Source: Cranoglanis bouderius
Taxonomy: Eukaryota > Chordata > Actinopteri > Siluriformes > Cranoglanididae
Length of the DNA: 64,000 bases
Assembly (NCBI GenBank): GCA_023630585.1
Contig: CM042548.1
Span: forward strand, 11,412,527 to 11,476,526
Reading direction: 5' to 3'
Shown: positions 1-11,000 of the stretch, piece by piece
How positions within the stretch are numbered: the stretch's first letter is position 1
Layout: every line of letters begins with the position of its first letter
Program-made: the position numbers and the translations under genes
Notes under the pieces: model-generated
What the model was told of the DNA's origin: nothing
The model's database searches: none
The model's input: only the letters and a program-made list of their open reading frames with translations

Positions 1-104
1 GCAGCTGTAATGCCTGCTGGTGTTGCTGTTTCATGTTGGGGGTCGCTGAAGGTATGTGGGCAGTTGATTTGCCAGTGACAGACAAAGTCAAGATAAGACT
101 GAAT

Positions 105-200
105 TCAGTTCAGTTTATTTTTGTTTGTATAGCGCTTTTAACAATGGACAAAGTTGCTTTACAGAAATATAGAAATGCCGGATATAAATTTTAAATCATG
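105..200. repeat. Dispersed repeat fragment (family with 'tagcgcttttaacaatgg')
   Basis: This short segment shares its core, TAGCGCTTTTAACAATGG followed by a GCTTTACAGAAATAT-type block and TTTTAAAT, with the longer copies at 9808-10446 and 22030-22400. It is a dispersed repeat fragment, type not assigned. Confidence 0.6.
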
Positions 201-213
201 TGGGTCCTGAATC

Positions 214-515
214 TGGGTTCTCCTCTTGGTCCTGAATCATCTGGGTCCTGAATCTGGGTTCTCCTCTTGGTCCTGAATCATCTGGGTCCTGAATCTGGGT
301 CCTAAATTATCTTGGTTCTGAATCTGGGTTCTCCTCTTGGTCCTGAATCATCTGGGTCCTAAATCATCTTGGTCCTGAAACTGGGTCCTCCTCTTGGTCC
401 TGAATCATCTGGGTCCTGAATGCGTGTCCTAAATCATCTGGGTCCTGAATCTGGGTTCTCCTCTTTGTCCTGGACCATCCTGAATATGGGTCCTAAATGG
501 TCCTAAATGGATCTG
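214..515. repeat. Minisatellite of about 41 bp built from 12-13 bp subunits
   Basis: Tandem, slightly diverged units alternate CTGGGTCCTGAAT-like and TTCTCCTCTTGGT-like blocks, with some units deleted to one half. Both scales are visible: a ~41-bp unit and an internal ~12-13 bp subunit (GGTCCTGAATCA, GGTCCTGAATCT). It lies in the NXN intron upstream of the first exon in the window. Confidence 0.85.
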
Positions 516-639
516 AATGAATTCCAAGCAATGCTGAGAGAGTAAAAACCCATCATGGACACATATAGAAGATACAGATTTATTTTTTTGCTTTGTGTCT
601 ACTGGGCCCCTTAGAGAGAAGCATCACTGCAAATCATTT

Positions 640-1005
640 TTTATCCTGTGATGAAACATTTGTATTCTTAAGGGAGTGGTCTCTTTCAGGATGTCCCTGT
701 CCCATCCACAGGGCACGAGGATCACTGAATGGTTTGATAATGATATAATGGTGTTAATCATATGCTGTGGCCTTCACAGTCGCCAGATCCCAACCCAGTT
801 GAACACCTATGAGAGATTTTGAAGAGGAATGTTTAGGGAGAAGGTTCTTTAACACCATCATCAGAGCACCAACTGACAGAATATCTTTTAGAAGAATAGT
901 GTTCAATACAGTTCCAGATACTTGTACAATCTATGCCAAGGAGCGTTAAAGCAGTTCTGGCAGCTTGGAGTGGTTCATCAACTTACTAAGATGTTGGTTT
1001 TTCCC
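640..1005 (+). mobile_element. Tc1/mariner transposase C-terminal relic
   Basis: In the region 770-1000 a decayed reading frame shows WPSQSPD followed by NPVEHL, then a stop inside the frame. This is the C-terminal catalytic block of Tc1-type DDE transposases, carrying the Glu. No terminal inverted repeats are recognisable, so this is an old fragment. Confidence 0.6.
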
Positions 1006-1970
1006 TTTAATTTGTCCTCCGTTTGTCTATCTGAAAGCACTCATTATGTAATCCTTGAATACCTCAGGTTTTTTATGCTTATGCCAAAATAAATGAGCCA
1101 GCAAAGCTTATTGAAGTAAGTTGAGATATACTGGCACTTACAAAGGTGTGAAAATCTACTCATTGATCTAATATCATCTATTTAATTCGTCTATATGGTA
1201 GCATTCAGGTGATGTTCTCCATGATGTATCTTGCCCCTTCATTCACTTAATTCTAATGTGTAGCAAATGCTATATAACTATTAATAAACCCATCTGTGTT
1301 TAGTTTAAAATCGTAACTTTTTTTCTGGCCAAGCGTAAATGTGAAGCTTGCCGTCTTTCATCATAGCAATGTCAAACATCAAAGTAAGTGTTGTACTTAG
1401 CAACAGTTTGTTTAACACCGCTTAGACTTTCATTTATCTAAAAAATGAATTCTCTCTACCATTTTACTTTATTACTTTGGTACTTTCCCCTTCGTCTCTT
1501 TTCTTCCCCACATGGTTCTTTCTCTCATTATCTCTCTCATCTCTTCCCCTCCGAGGCGGTCAGTCAGTTCTTGTTGGCTCCCAGCCTTGCTCGGCTGGAA
1601 TGAGTGGAATTCTTGCTGGTTGCGGGAATCGGCACAGCCGCTGACCAAAAGCTGCTCGCTCACTGACTGAGTGTGATAAGAGCTCACAGTGCAGCCACAG
1701 AGCCAATCTCAAATAGGGGCTGAGAGATCACCATGGTTAAGACAGGTCTCCTGCTCTGTGTACGCGTACGTGTGTGCGTGTGTGCACACATGTGGTGTGT
1801 GAGCATGTGATTGTCAGATGCAGCTACTGTAGTAAACCTGCCCATAGCCTAGTGTAGACACACCTGACAACTAGAATACAGCTGTACTCTGCACACACAC
1901 GCTTGCTCATAAACACACAGCAAGTTCTTAATAGAAAATGGACTGAAGCTGATAACAAAAGATGTGATAA

Positions 1971-1972
<2 letters not shown>
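1006..1972. other. NXN intron sequence without recognised features
   Basis: AT-rich intron sequence with short GT-rich words near 1768-1800. I see no exon, RNA gene or identifiable repeat here. Confidence 0.5.

Positions 1973-2016
<44 letters not shown>
1973..2016. repeat. (TG)22 microsatellite at the NXN acceptor
   Basis: A pure TG array followed by GCGCGTGCGCATGCATACTGCAG, so that the repeat ends about 22 bases before the exon. It occupies the place of the usual polypyrimidine tract. Confidence 0.95.
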
Positions 2017-2020
<4 letters not shown>

Positions 2021-2038
2021 TGCGCATGCATACTGCAG

Positions 2039-5000
2039 GGATCCCCACACTGATTTTTCTGGACACGGAGGGTCACATGATCACACGGCAGGGCCGAGTG
2101 GAGGTGCTCAATGACCCAGAATGCCATCTTTTCCCCTGGCACCCACGGCCTGTGCTGGAGCTCAGTGAGTCCAATGCTGTGCAACTCCATGAAGGCCCCT
2201 GTCTCGTTCTCTTCGTAGGTGAGTGTATGAGTGTGTGTGTATTCAACCCCCGTTGCAAATCAGGTTAATTGTCAAAATTTACAGACTTTCAGCTGTTTGC
2301 AATGAACAAATCAAACAAAAGCAATTGAAATAGTTCAACACAACGAATGCTTCAAGTGGTTTCCCCAAATTCCACTGAAAATGCAACTTATAATGAGTTC
2401 TCCAGTCTCAAAATTATTCAACCCCCTGAATAGAATCCCTCACAACAGCACAAATATGCAAAACAGGTGTTGTCTCAAGAACACTTGATGCAACTAACCA
2501 AGGGCTTCATTAGTGGAACACATGAAATACCTGAACTGGCTAGGGGCAGAAAATACATGAAATACCTGGATGGGGCAGAAAAAGGAAGCTATCATTGGCT
2601 GCAACCAGATTTCTGAGAACGCAGGTTGTGAAAAAACTTTGAACCCCATAGAAAATCTCTGGTGGCATTTGAAGAAGGCGGTTGCAGCACGCATATTACT
2701 GATCTGGAGGCCATTGCTCATGAGGAATGGGCTAAGATTCCTCAGGAACGCTGCCAGGAGATGGTGTCTGGCTATGCATCTCGTTTGCAGCAGGTCATAA
2801 CAGCAAAAGGGTGCTTCGACTAAGTACCAAAGATGCTTGCCATGAAGGGGTTGAATAATTTTGAGACTGGAGAAGTCATTATTAGTTGCATTTTCAGTTG
2901 AATTTGGGGAAACCACTTGAAGCATTCATCGCGTTGAACTATTTCAATTGTTTTTGTTTGATTTGTTCATGGAAACAGCTGAAAGTCTGTAAATTTTGAC
3001 AGTAAACCTGATTTGGGGGTTCAGGTTTAATGGGGGTTGATCATTTTGATTGCAACTGTACACCCTCTGTAGTAATTCCCTATATCATGTGTACTAATTC
3101 CCTATATACCATCTGTGGTAATTCCCTATACCATTTGTTCTAATTTCCTATATCATCTGTACTAATTTCCATCTCTAGTGTACTCATTCCCTATCCATGT
3201 ATACTCATTCCCTATATACCATGTGTACTCATTCCCTATATACCATGTGTACTCATTCCCAATATACCATGTGTACTCATTCCCAATATACCATGTGTAC
3301 TAATTCCCTATACCATGTGTACTAATTTCCTATACCATGTGTAGTAATCCCTATACCATGTGTAGTAATCCCTATACCATGTGTAGTAATCCCTATATAC
3401 CATGTGTACTCATTCCCTATATACCATGTGTACTATTCCCTATATACCATGTGTACTCATTTCCTCTATACCATGTGTACTAATCCCTATATACCATGTG
3501 TACTCATTCCCTATACCATGTGTACTCATTCCCTATACACCATGTGTACTAATCCCTATACCATGTATTGTCATTTCCTATATACCATGTATACTCATTC
3601 CCTATATACCATTTGTACTAATTCCCTATATACCATTTGTACTAATTCCCTATATACCATGTGTACTCATTCCCTATATACCATGTGTACTCATTCCCTA
3701 TATACCATGTATACTCATTCCCTATCCATGTATACTCATTCCCTATATACCATGTGTACTCATTCCCTATATACCATGTGTACTCATTCCCTATATACCA
3801 TGTGTACTCATTCCCAATATACCATGTGTACTAATTTCCTATACCATGTGTACTAATTCCCTATACCATGTGTAGTAATCCCTATACCATGTGTACTAAT
3901 CCCTATATACCATGTGTACTCATTCCCTATATACCATGTGTACTAATCCCTATATCATGTGTACTCATTTCCTCTATACCATGTGTACTAATCCCTATAT
4001 ACCATGTGTACTCATTCCCTATACCATGTGTACTCATTCCCTATACACCATGTGTACTAATCCCTATACCATGTATTCTCATTTCCTATATACCATGTAT
4101 ACTCATTCCCTATATACCATGTGTACTCATTCCCTATATACCATGTGTACTCATTCCCTATATACCATGTGTACTCATTCCCTATATACCATGTGTACTC
4201 ATTCCCTATATACCATGTGTACTCATTCCCAATATACCATGTGTACTAATTCCCTATACCATGTGTAGTAATCCCTATACCATGTGTAGTAATCCCTATA
4301 TACCATGTGTACTCATTCCCTATATACCATGTGTACTAATCCCTATATCATGTGTACTCATTTCCTCTATACCATGTGTACTAATCCCTATATACCATGT
4401 GTACTCATTCCCTATACCATGTGTACTCATTCCCTATACACCATGTGTACTAATCCCTATACCATGTATTCTCATTTCCTATATACCATGTATACTCATT
4501 CCCTATATACCATTTGTACTAATTCCCTATATACCATGTGCACTAATTCCTTAGACCATGTGTACTAATCCCTATACCATGTGTACTAATCCCTATACCA
4601 CGTGTACTCATTCCCTATATACCATGTGTACTCATTCCCTATATACCCTCTGTAGTACTTCCCTATCCATGTATACTCATTCCCTATATACCATATGTAC
4701 TAATTCCCTATACCATGTATACTAATTCCTATACCATGTGTACTAATACCCTATACCATGTTTACTAATCCCTATACCATGTATTCTCATTCCCTATAAA
4801 CCATTTGTACTAATTCCCTATATACCATGTGCGCTAATTCCCTAGACCATGTGTACTCATTCCCTATATACCATGTGTACTAATTCCTATACCATGTGTA
4901 GTAATTCCCTGTACCATGCATACTAATTCCCTATACCATCTGTACTAATCTCCTCTATACCGTGTGTACTAATTCTGTCTATACCATGTGTACTAATTCC

Positions 5001-8000
5001 CTGTACTGTACCATGTGTACTAATTCCCTGTACTGTACCATGTGTACTAATTCTCTCTATACCATGTGTAGTTATTCCATATATACCATGTGCACTAATA
5101 CCCTAGACCATTTGTACTAATTCCCTATAACAACCCTATAATAAATATAGGTTTCAATATATGGACGTATTAAGTGACTAAAGCAAAGCATGGGATACTA
5201 AGCATTTAGTTTTGGATTTTTGCTGTTGAATATGAAAAGATAATGAAAATTTGAATAGTATTAGAACAGTAAAACTCAGCAGTGTGTGTGTGAGTACCAC
5301 TCATGTGACTGTGTGTAGGAAGTTATGTGCATACACTTCTAAGGCAGAGAGATGCAGGTGTAAGGTGAGCCCTCAGTCCTTTATGAGATCAGGTCAGAGG
5401 GAGGCTTTCTGAGGCCATCTGCTCCTCTCCATTTCCCCTCTATTTCCCCTCCAACCTCCTACATTCATTTTTCACCTTCTGTCCCTTCACCCAGCCATTC
5501 CTCCCTCATTCCATTCTTTTCTGCTCCTCACTCATTACTCTTATACTGGAAATGATGGTTAATTTCATTTTTTGCTCTTCCATCTTCTCTCCTCTCATAT
5601 ACTCTCTCTGTTCTCTGTGTTTCAGACGCAGAGGAGGAGGGTGAGCTGGAGCCAGCCAAGGAGCTCATCCAGCCAATTGCTGAGAAGATTATGGCCAAGT
5701 ACAAAGCCAAGGATGAGGAAATCCCGCTGCTCTTTTTTGTGGCTGGAGAGGTGTGTGTGTGTGTGTGTCTGTCTGTCTTTATGTGGTTTCAGTATGAGAG
5801 TATGGTCAGCTGAGGGTATGGTATGGGTAGCTGAGAGTATGGTCAGCTGAGAGTATGGTATGGTCAGTTGAGAGCAGGGGCGTAACCTGGCCTGGGCATT
5901 TGGGGCTGTAGCCCTGAAGATTTTTCCTTTAGCCCCAAATAATTCTCCACATGGAGCGGTTTGTCACTACATAACTAAACGTCAGTAAAAGATGACAGCC
6001 TGTAATTTTGTATCTTCAGTGAACGGAGGCAAGACCAATCAGACGGTTTACAGGAAAATACGTGGAAATACTTGTGTCTTATTGGCTGACAGGTCTCAAT
6101 TCTGCCAAACGCCAGTTCACACAGTCAGTCTGAGGAAAAATGGATATACACCAGTTTTTTTTTTTTTTAAACCAGTAAATCGGTTGAAACTGAAACACTA
6201 ACATCCTCTCATGCTGAGCAGGAAAACAAGGTGTGTAAATGTCTGTATGAGTTTGTGAATATGTATGTACATGAATATGATATGAGCAGAGCATAATGAC
6301 AGCTAACGTACTCTGCATGGCACTGTAGCAGCTAAACCCATACAGTTATAGCTTAGTTGTGCCTCCCCTTGGCTAGCAACACCAAACTAGCCTAGTCTCA
6401 TGTTAGATAGCCGAAAATACCTGCATGCAAACAGTCTATTTAGAAGTATGTTTTAAAAAGTTTTTTGATGGAGAAGAATCTGGGCTCAGCCCCGGGTGAT
6501 GAACAGTTAAGCTAACGCCCCTGGCCTAGAGTATAGTATGGGTAGCTGAGGGTATGGTATGGGGTAGCTGAGGGTATGGTATGGGGTAGCTGAGGGTATG
6601 GTATGGGGTAGCTGAGGGTATGGTATGGGTAGCTGAGTATTCAGAAATACCCGGATGGCGTACTGCTTTGGGTGAGATTTTGCAGTGTGCAGCCGTTGGA
6701 CACTAAAAATTCCCATAATGCAATGGGACTGGTGTGGACAAGCTTAGAAAAAAAAATGGCGGAAGACAGCGCGTCGGCTCTTTTTAAGTATTAAACCTTG
6801 GTTAAACAGGACTTGTTTAACAATACCCGAATAAACTGTTAACTTGTTTTAGGTTTAAACAAGAAAACAGTCGTCTCAGCGTTTGAAACCATTTTTTGTG
6901 ATCTTCATCATGCCTTACATGGCCAAGCTAAAGGCAACAAATTGACCTCAGCCTGTTAACACTGCCCACATTAAACTGCTAATTCAGTTAACTTTCCTGA
7001 TGTGCATTTTGCGGTTGCTTTACTCTGGTGGTCCCTTTAAGATTTTTGTGTTTATGATGACATCGAAGGTCACATGACAATTCTAACATGGCGGATGTAG
7101 TATGTTCGGGATTGTAGTCATACTACACACACATACTGATGAGTACGTACTGTTTCAACGGCCATGCAGTAGGTACTGCATTGAATACAGTACATACTGT
7201 CACAGTACGCAATTTTGGACGCAGCCTATATGTACACACCGATCAGCCATAACATTTAAAACCACTGACAGGTGAAGTGAATAACATTTGATTATAATAA
7301 TAATAATAATTCGTTACATAGCGCTTTTCTAGACACTCAAAGCGCTTTACATAGTATGGGGGGGAAATCTCCTCAACCACCTGGATGATGCGACGGCAGC
7401 CATAGTGCACCAGAACGCCCACCACACACCAGCTATAAGTGGAGAGGAGAGGAGGGTGATGCAGCCAATTCAAGGAAGGAGATTATTATTATCTCATTAC
7501 AATGGCACCTGTCAAGGGGTGGGATATATTAGGCAGCAAGTGAACCGTCAGTTCTCAAAGTTGATGTGTTGGAATTAGGAAAAATGGGCAAGCGTAAAGA
7601 TCTGAGTGACTTTGATAAGGGCCAAACTGTGATTGCTATTCGACTGGATCAGACCATCTCCAAAACAGCAGGGAAGGACAACCAGTGACAGGGTCATGGG
7701 CGCTCAAGGCTCATTGATGTACGTGGGGAGTGAAGGCTAGCCCGCCTAGTCAGATCCTATAGAAGAGCTACTGTAGCACAAATTGCTGAAAAAGTTCATG
7801 TTGGCTGTGAAAGGTGTCAGATCACACAGTGCATCACAGCTTGCTGTGTATGTGGCAGCATAGCCGCAGACCAGTCAGAGTGCCCATGCTGACCCAACAA
7901 GAAAAAAATCCAAATCTGACCCTGGAGACTCCATAAATGTTAAATAACTTCGCCATATCAACAATTGTACGGTAACAACAATGTTAAAAGACCTGATAAT

Positions 8001-11000
8001 TGTAAATTATGTGAGCGTCTCTTCGACAAGCCCCTCTGAGTTAGTTGTTGCCATAGGACAGATAATGTATCAAAACCAGTGCATTAATATAAAATTATCA
8101 TTTGAATTACAGCTACTGTCAGAGCTTCTGTTATAAAAACGCAATCAGAGCACGAAAGCCAGAACAGCTTCTACGAGTCTCTGGAACTGTACTACAGGAA
8201 AGACATTCCCTCAGTTAGTGTTGAGCGCTGTAGTGGAGAGCGCTGTCTAATGTGTGTTCTGGGGACTCATGATGGTCCACCAGATTTATGTTGGGTTTTT
8301 CCTTTAATCAGTCAACCTTCTGTGTATGTATGTGTATATTCTGTATATATACTAAAGCCAGCCTGCATGGTTTATCAGATTGTTTGGAAAGCTACAGTAA
8401 TCAGAAGAAACTTCACATTGTGTGGCTGTTATGATCCAGAAAAATGCATAGACCTTTATCTTGTTATGAGACAGCAGGCAGCCACAGATCACTGCGACAA
8501 TCAGTGTGGCAGTGTGGGTGTTTGTGCATGCTATATATTTATGAAAAGCAGTTTATACATGCATAGCAGCCTTGCAAAAAGAAGACGCATGGCTCAGCGT
8601 AGAAAGGCAGGCAGTCTAAGAGATGTAATCTCCTCCTATCTGGGAGGCGGGAAGCCCAAGACAGATTTCATGTTTCTTCTGCCAAGCCCTAGCTTTAGGT
8701 GACTCCACTGACTTTATCAGAGCTTGTAGAAGATTTTCGGACTTGCCTATGATTTTGTTCACAATCCAGTGGCGTGAGTTCCAGTGTTTTATTCTCAGCC
8801 TCCAAGAGGACAATAGTCTCCATCTGGACTGGAAAAGGAAGCGATTATGAGTAATGTCATAGCTTCCCTCCTGCCTGATGCTGTTTCTTCTCTTGCTGCC
8901 AGATTACAGGAAGTGTGTAATCATCACCACTACACTGCCTTATTATTTTCCACGAGTCTTTCTGTTGTTATTGTAACAAAACATGTCGAGATTTGTAAGC
9001 ATTAGAAAATGAATTTGTAAGTGAGAAGTGAAGCCGGTTGCTCTTTTGTCTTGCTGTCTAAACAAAAGTGTGCCTGATCCATCTGTAAGCAGTTTTGCAC
9101 CAAAAAAAAAAAAAAAAAAAAATTCATGTCACCGACTCTGTGCTCACGTTTTTTGACCTTTTTAGGTAGCAGAACAGTAAAGTAGGTCTTTCAGAGGCCT
9201 GAGATCTGATTGTGTGGTTTAATGCATTTACTGCTACGTGGACTAGCTCATGGTTTCATTGGAATGAAGTCAGAGCTGGAATGGACAAGCTGAGATTTTT
9301 TTTTTTTTAATAATCAGGCTTTTATTTTACCGCCACCTAGTGGCTGTTGTAATTATAATGTTTTCGACATGAAATGTCCAATTTCCTCCCTTCTATTTCT
9401 GAAGGAGTGAAAATTTGCAGTTTTATTAAGAACTACTGTGCTGCCTGACCATGAAACCCATATGTGGTTTGTCCCCAAATTGTTGCCAGAAAGTTGGAAG
9501 TACACAATTGTCTAGGATGACTTCTACAGTGCTGTGAAAAAAGTATTTGCCCCATTCTGCTTTCTTCTGTTTTTGTGTACATCTCATACTAAATTGTTTC
9601 AGAAATTAAAACAAAATCTAAGATAAAACCAAGTCTGAGTAAACACAAAATACAGTTTTTAAATTATAATGTTATTTATTGAAGCAAAAAAGTTATCCAA
9701 TATCAATTGGGCCTGTGTGAAAATGTATTTGCCCCTGTAGTTACCAATTCCCTGTAGTTACTAGTTCAAAGGCTCTGGGACTCCAAAGGACCACAGTGAG
9801 AGCCATTATTCAATTCAATTCAATTCAGTTTTATTTGTATAGCGCTTTTAACAATGGTCATTGTCCCAAAGCAGCTTTACAAAAATACATAAACTCGGGA
9901 TATAGATTTTAAATGTATGAATTTATCCCCAATGAGCAAGCCAGAGGCGACGGTGGCAAGGAAAAACTCCCTGAGACGATATGAGGAAGAAACCTTGAGA
10001 GGAACCAGACTCAAAAGGGAACCCATCCTCATCTGGGTAACACCACATAGTGTGATTATAAATAAATCCCATCTATAAATGTACTAAAACTACATGGTCA
10101 AATAGTGCAGTTGTGTAACCAGGAAAATTACAGTTTTTATATGAAGTCTGTTTTGTTGAACTTCTCCACTGTTCACTGATGGAGACTTGAATGCAAAACT
10201 GTTTGTGGCAATTGCAGTCCTAAAGCCATCATAGCATAACTGTTCATATGAATTGAGGTCCAAAGCCATCTTTATGGTTTTTAAGTGGTACCATCCTCAG
10301 TAATCTCAATGATCTTTAGGCTGCACCATGTGGGGCCATCCTCAGCAGCAGCATGTGACTTCCAACTGATGAGAACTCCGACCAGAAGTAGGGCATCAGG
10401 ATGGATCAGGCAGGTCCGGAGAGCAGAAGGGGTCGGGATCACATTATCTCCAAATGGAAAAACTCGGCACTGTAGTGAACCTTTCTAGAAGTGGCCGACC
10501 TTCCAAAATTCCTCCAAGAGCACAGCAATCCAGGAAGTCACAAAAGAGCCAAGGACAACATCAAAGGACCTACAGGCCTTTCTTGCATCAATAAAGGTCA
10601 CTGTTCATGACTCCACTATCGGAAAGACACTGGGCAAAAATGTCATCCATGGAAGAGTGTTGAGGTGAAAACCACTGCTAACCCAGAAGAACATTAAGGC
10701 TCGTCTGAATTTTGCCAAAACACACCTTGATGATCCTCAAACCTTTTGGGAGAATGTTCTGTCTTCCAAACAGTTCCACTTTCGACTCATCAATCCACAG
10801 GGGTCCCGTTAAATCTGGCATAAACCAAACACCGAATTCCACAAAAAGAACATCATGCCTACGGTCAAGCATGGTGGTGGAAGTGTGATGGTGTGGGGAT
10901 GCTCTGCTGCTTCAGGACCTGGGCAACTTGCAATAATTGAGGGACACATGAATTCTGCTCTCTACCAGAACATCATTAAAGGAGAATGTCTGGTCTTCAG

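Noticed and set aside
1824..2190. - strand frames with poly-(Thr-His)
   Set aside because: Translation of the TG microsatellite and antisense of the NXN exon.
3402..4568. Open reading frames of 87-228 codons with YIPCVLIP or SLYTMCTH repeats
   Set aside because: They arise from the 24-bp minisatellite unit, whose length is a multiple of three; several frames are open at once and codon content is repeat-driven.
3060..5130. Regularly spaced repeats suggesting a CRISPR array
   Set aside because: Units are contiguous with no unique spacers, and the genome is a vertebrate's.
8250..8702. 150-codon + strand frame in an NXN intron
   Set aside because: Low-complexity, Cys/Tyr-rich translation with no recognisable motif, no conserved NXN exon expected here, and no convincing splice signals.
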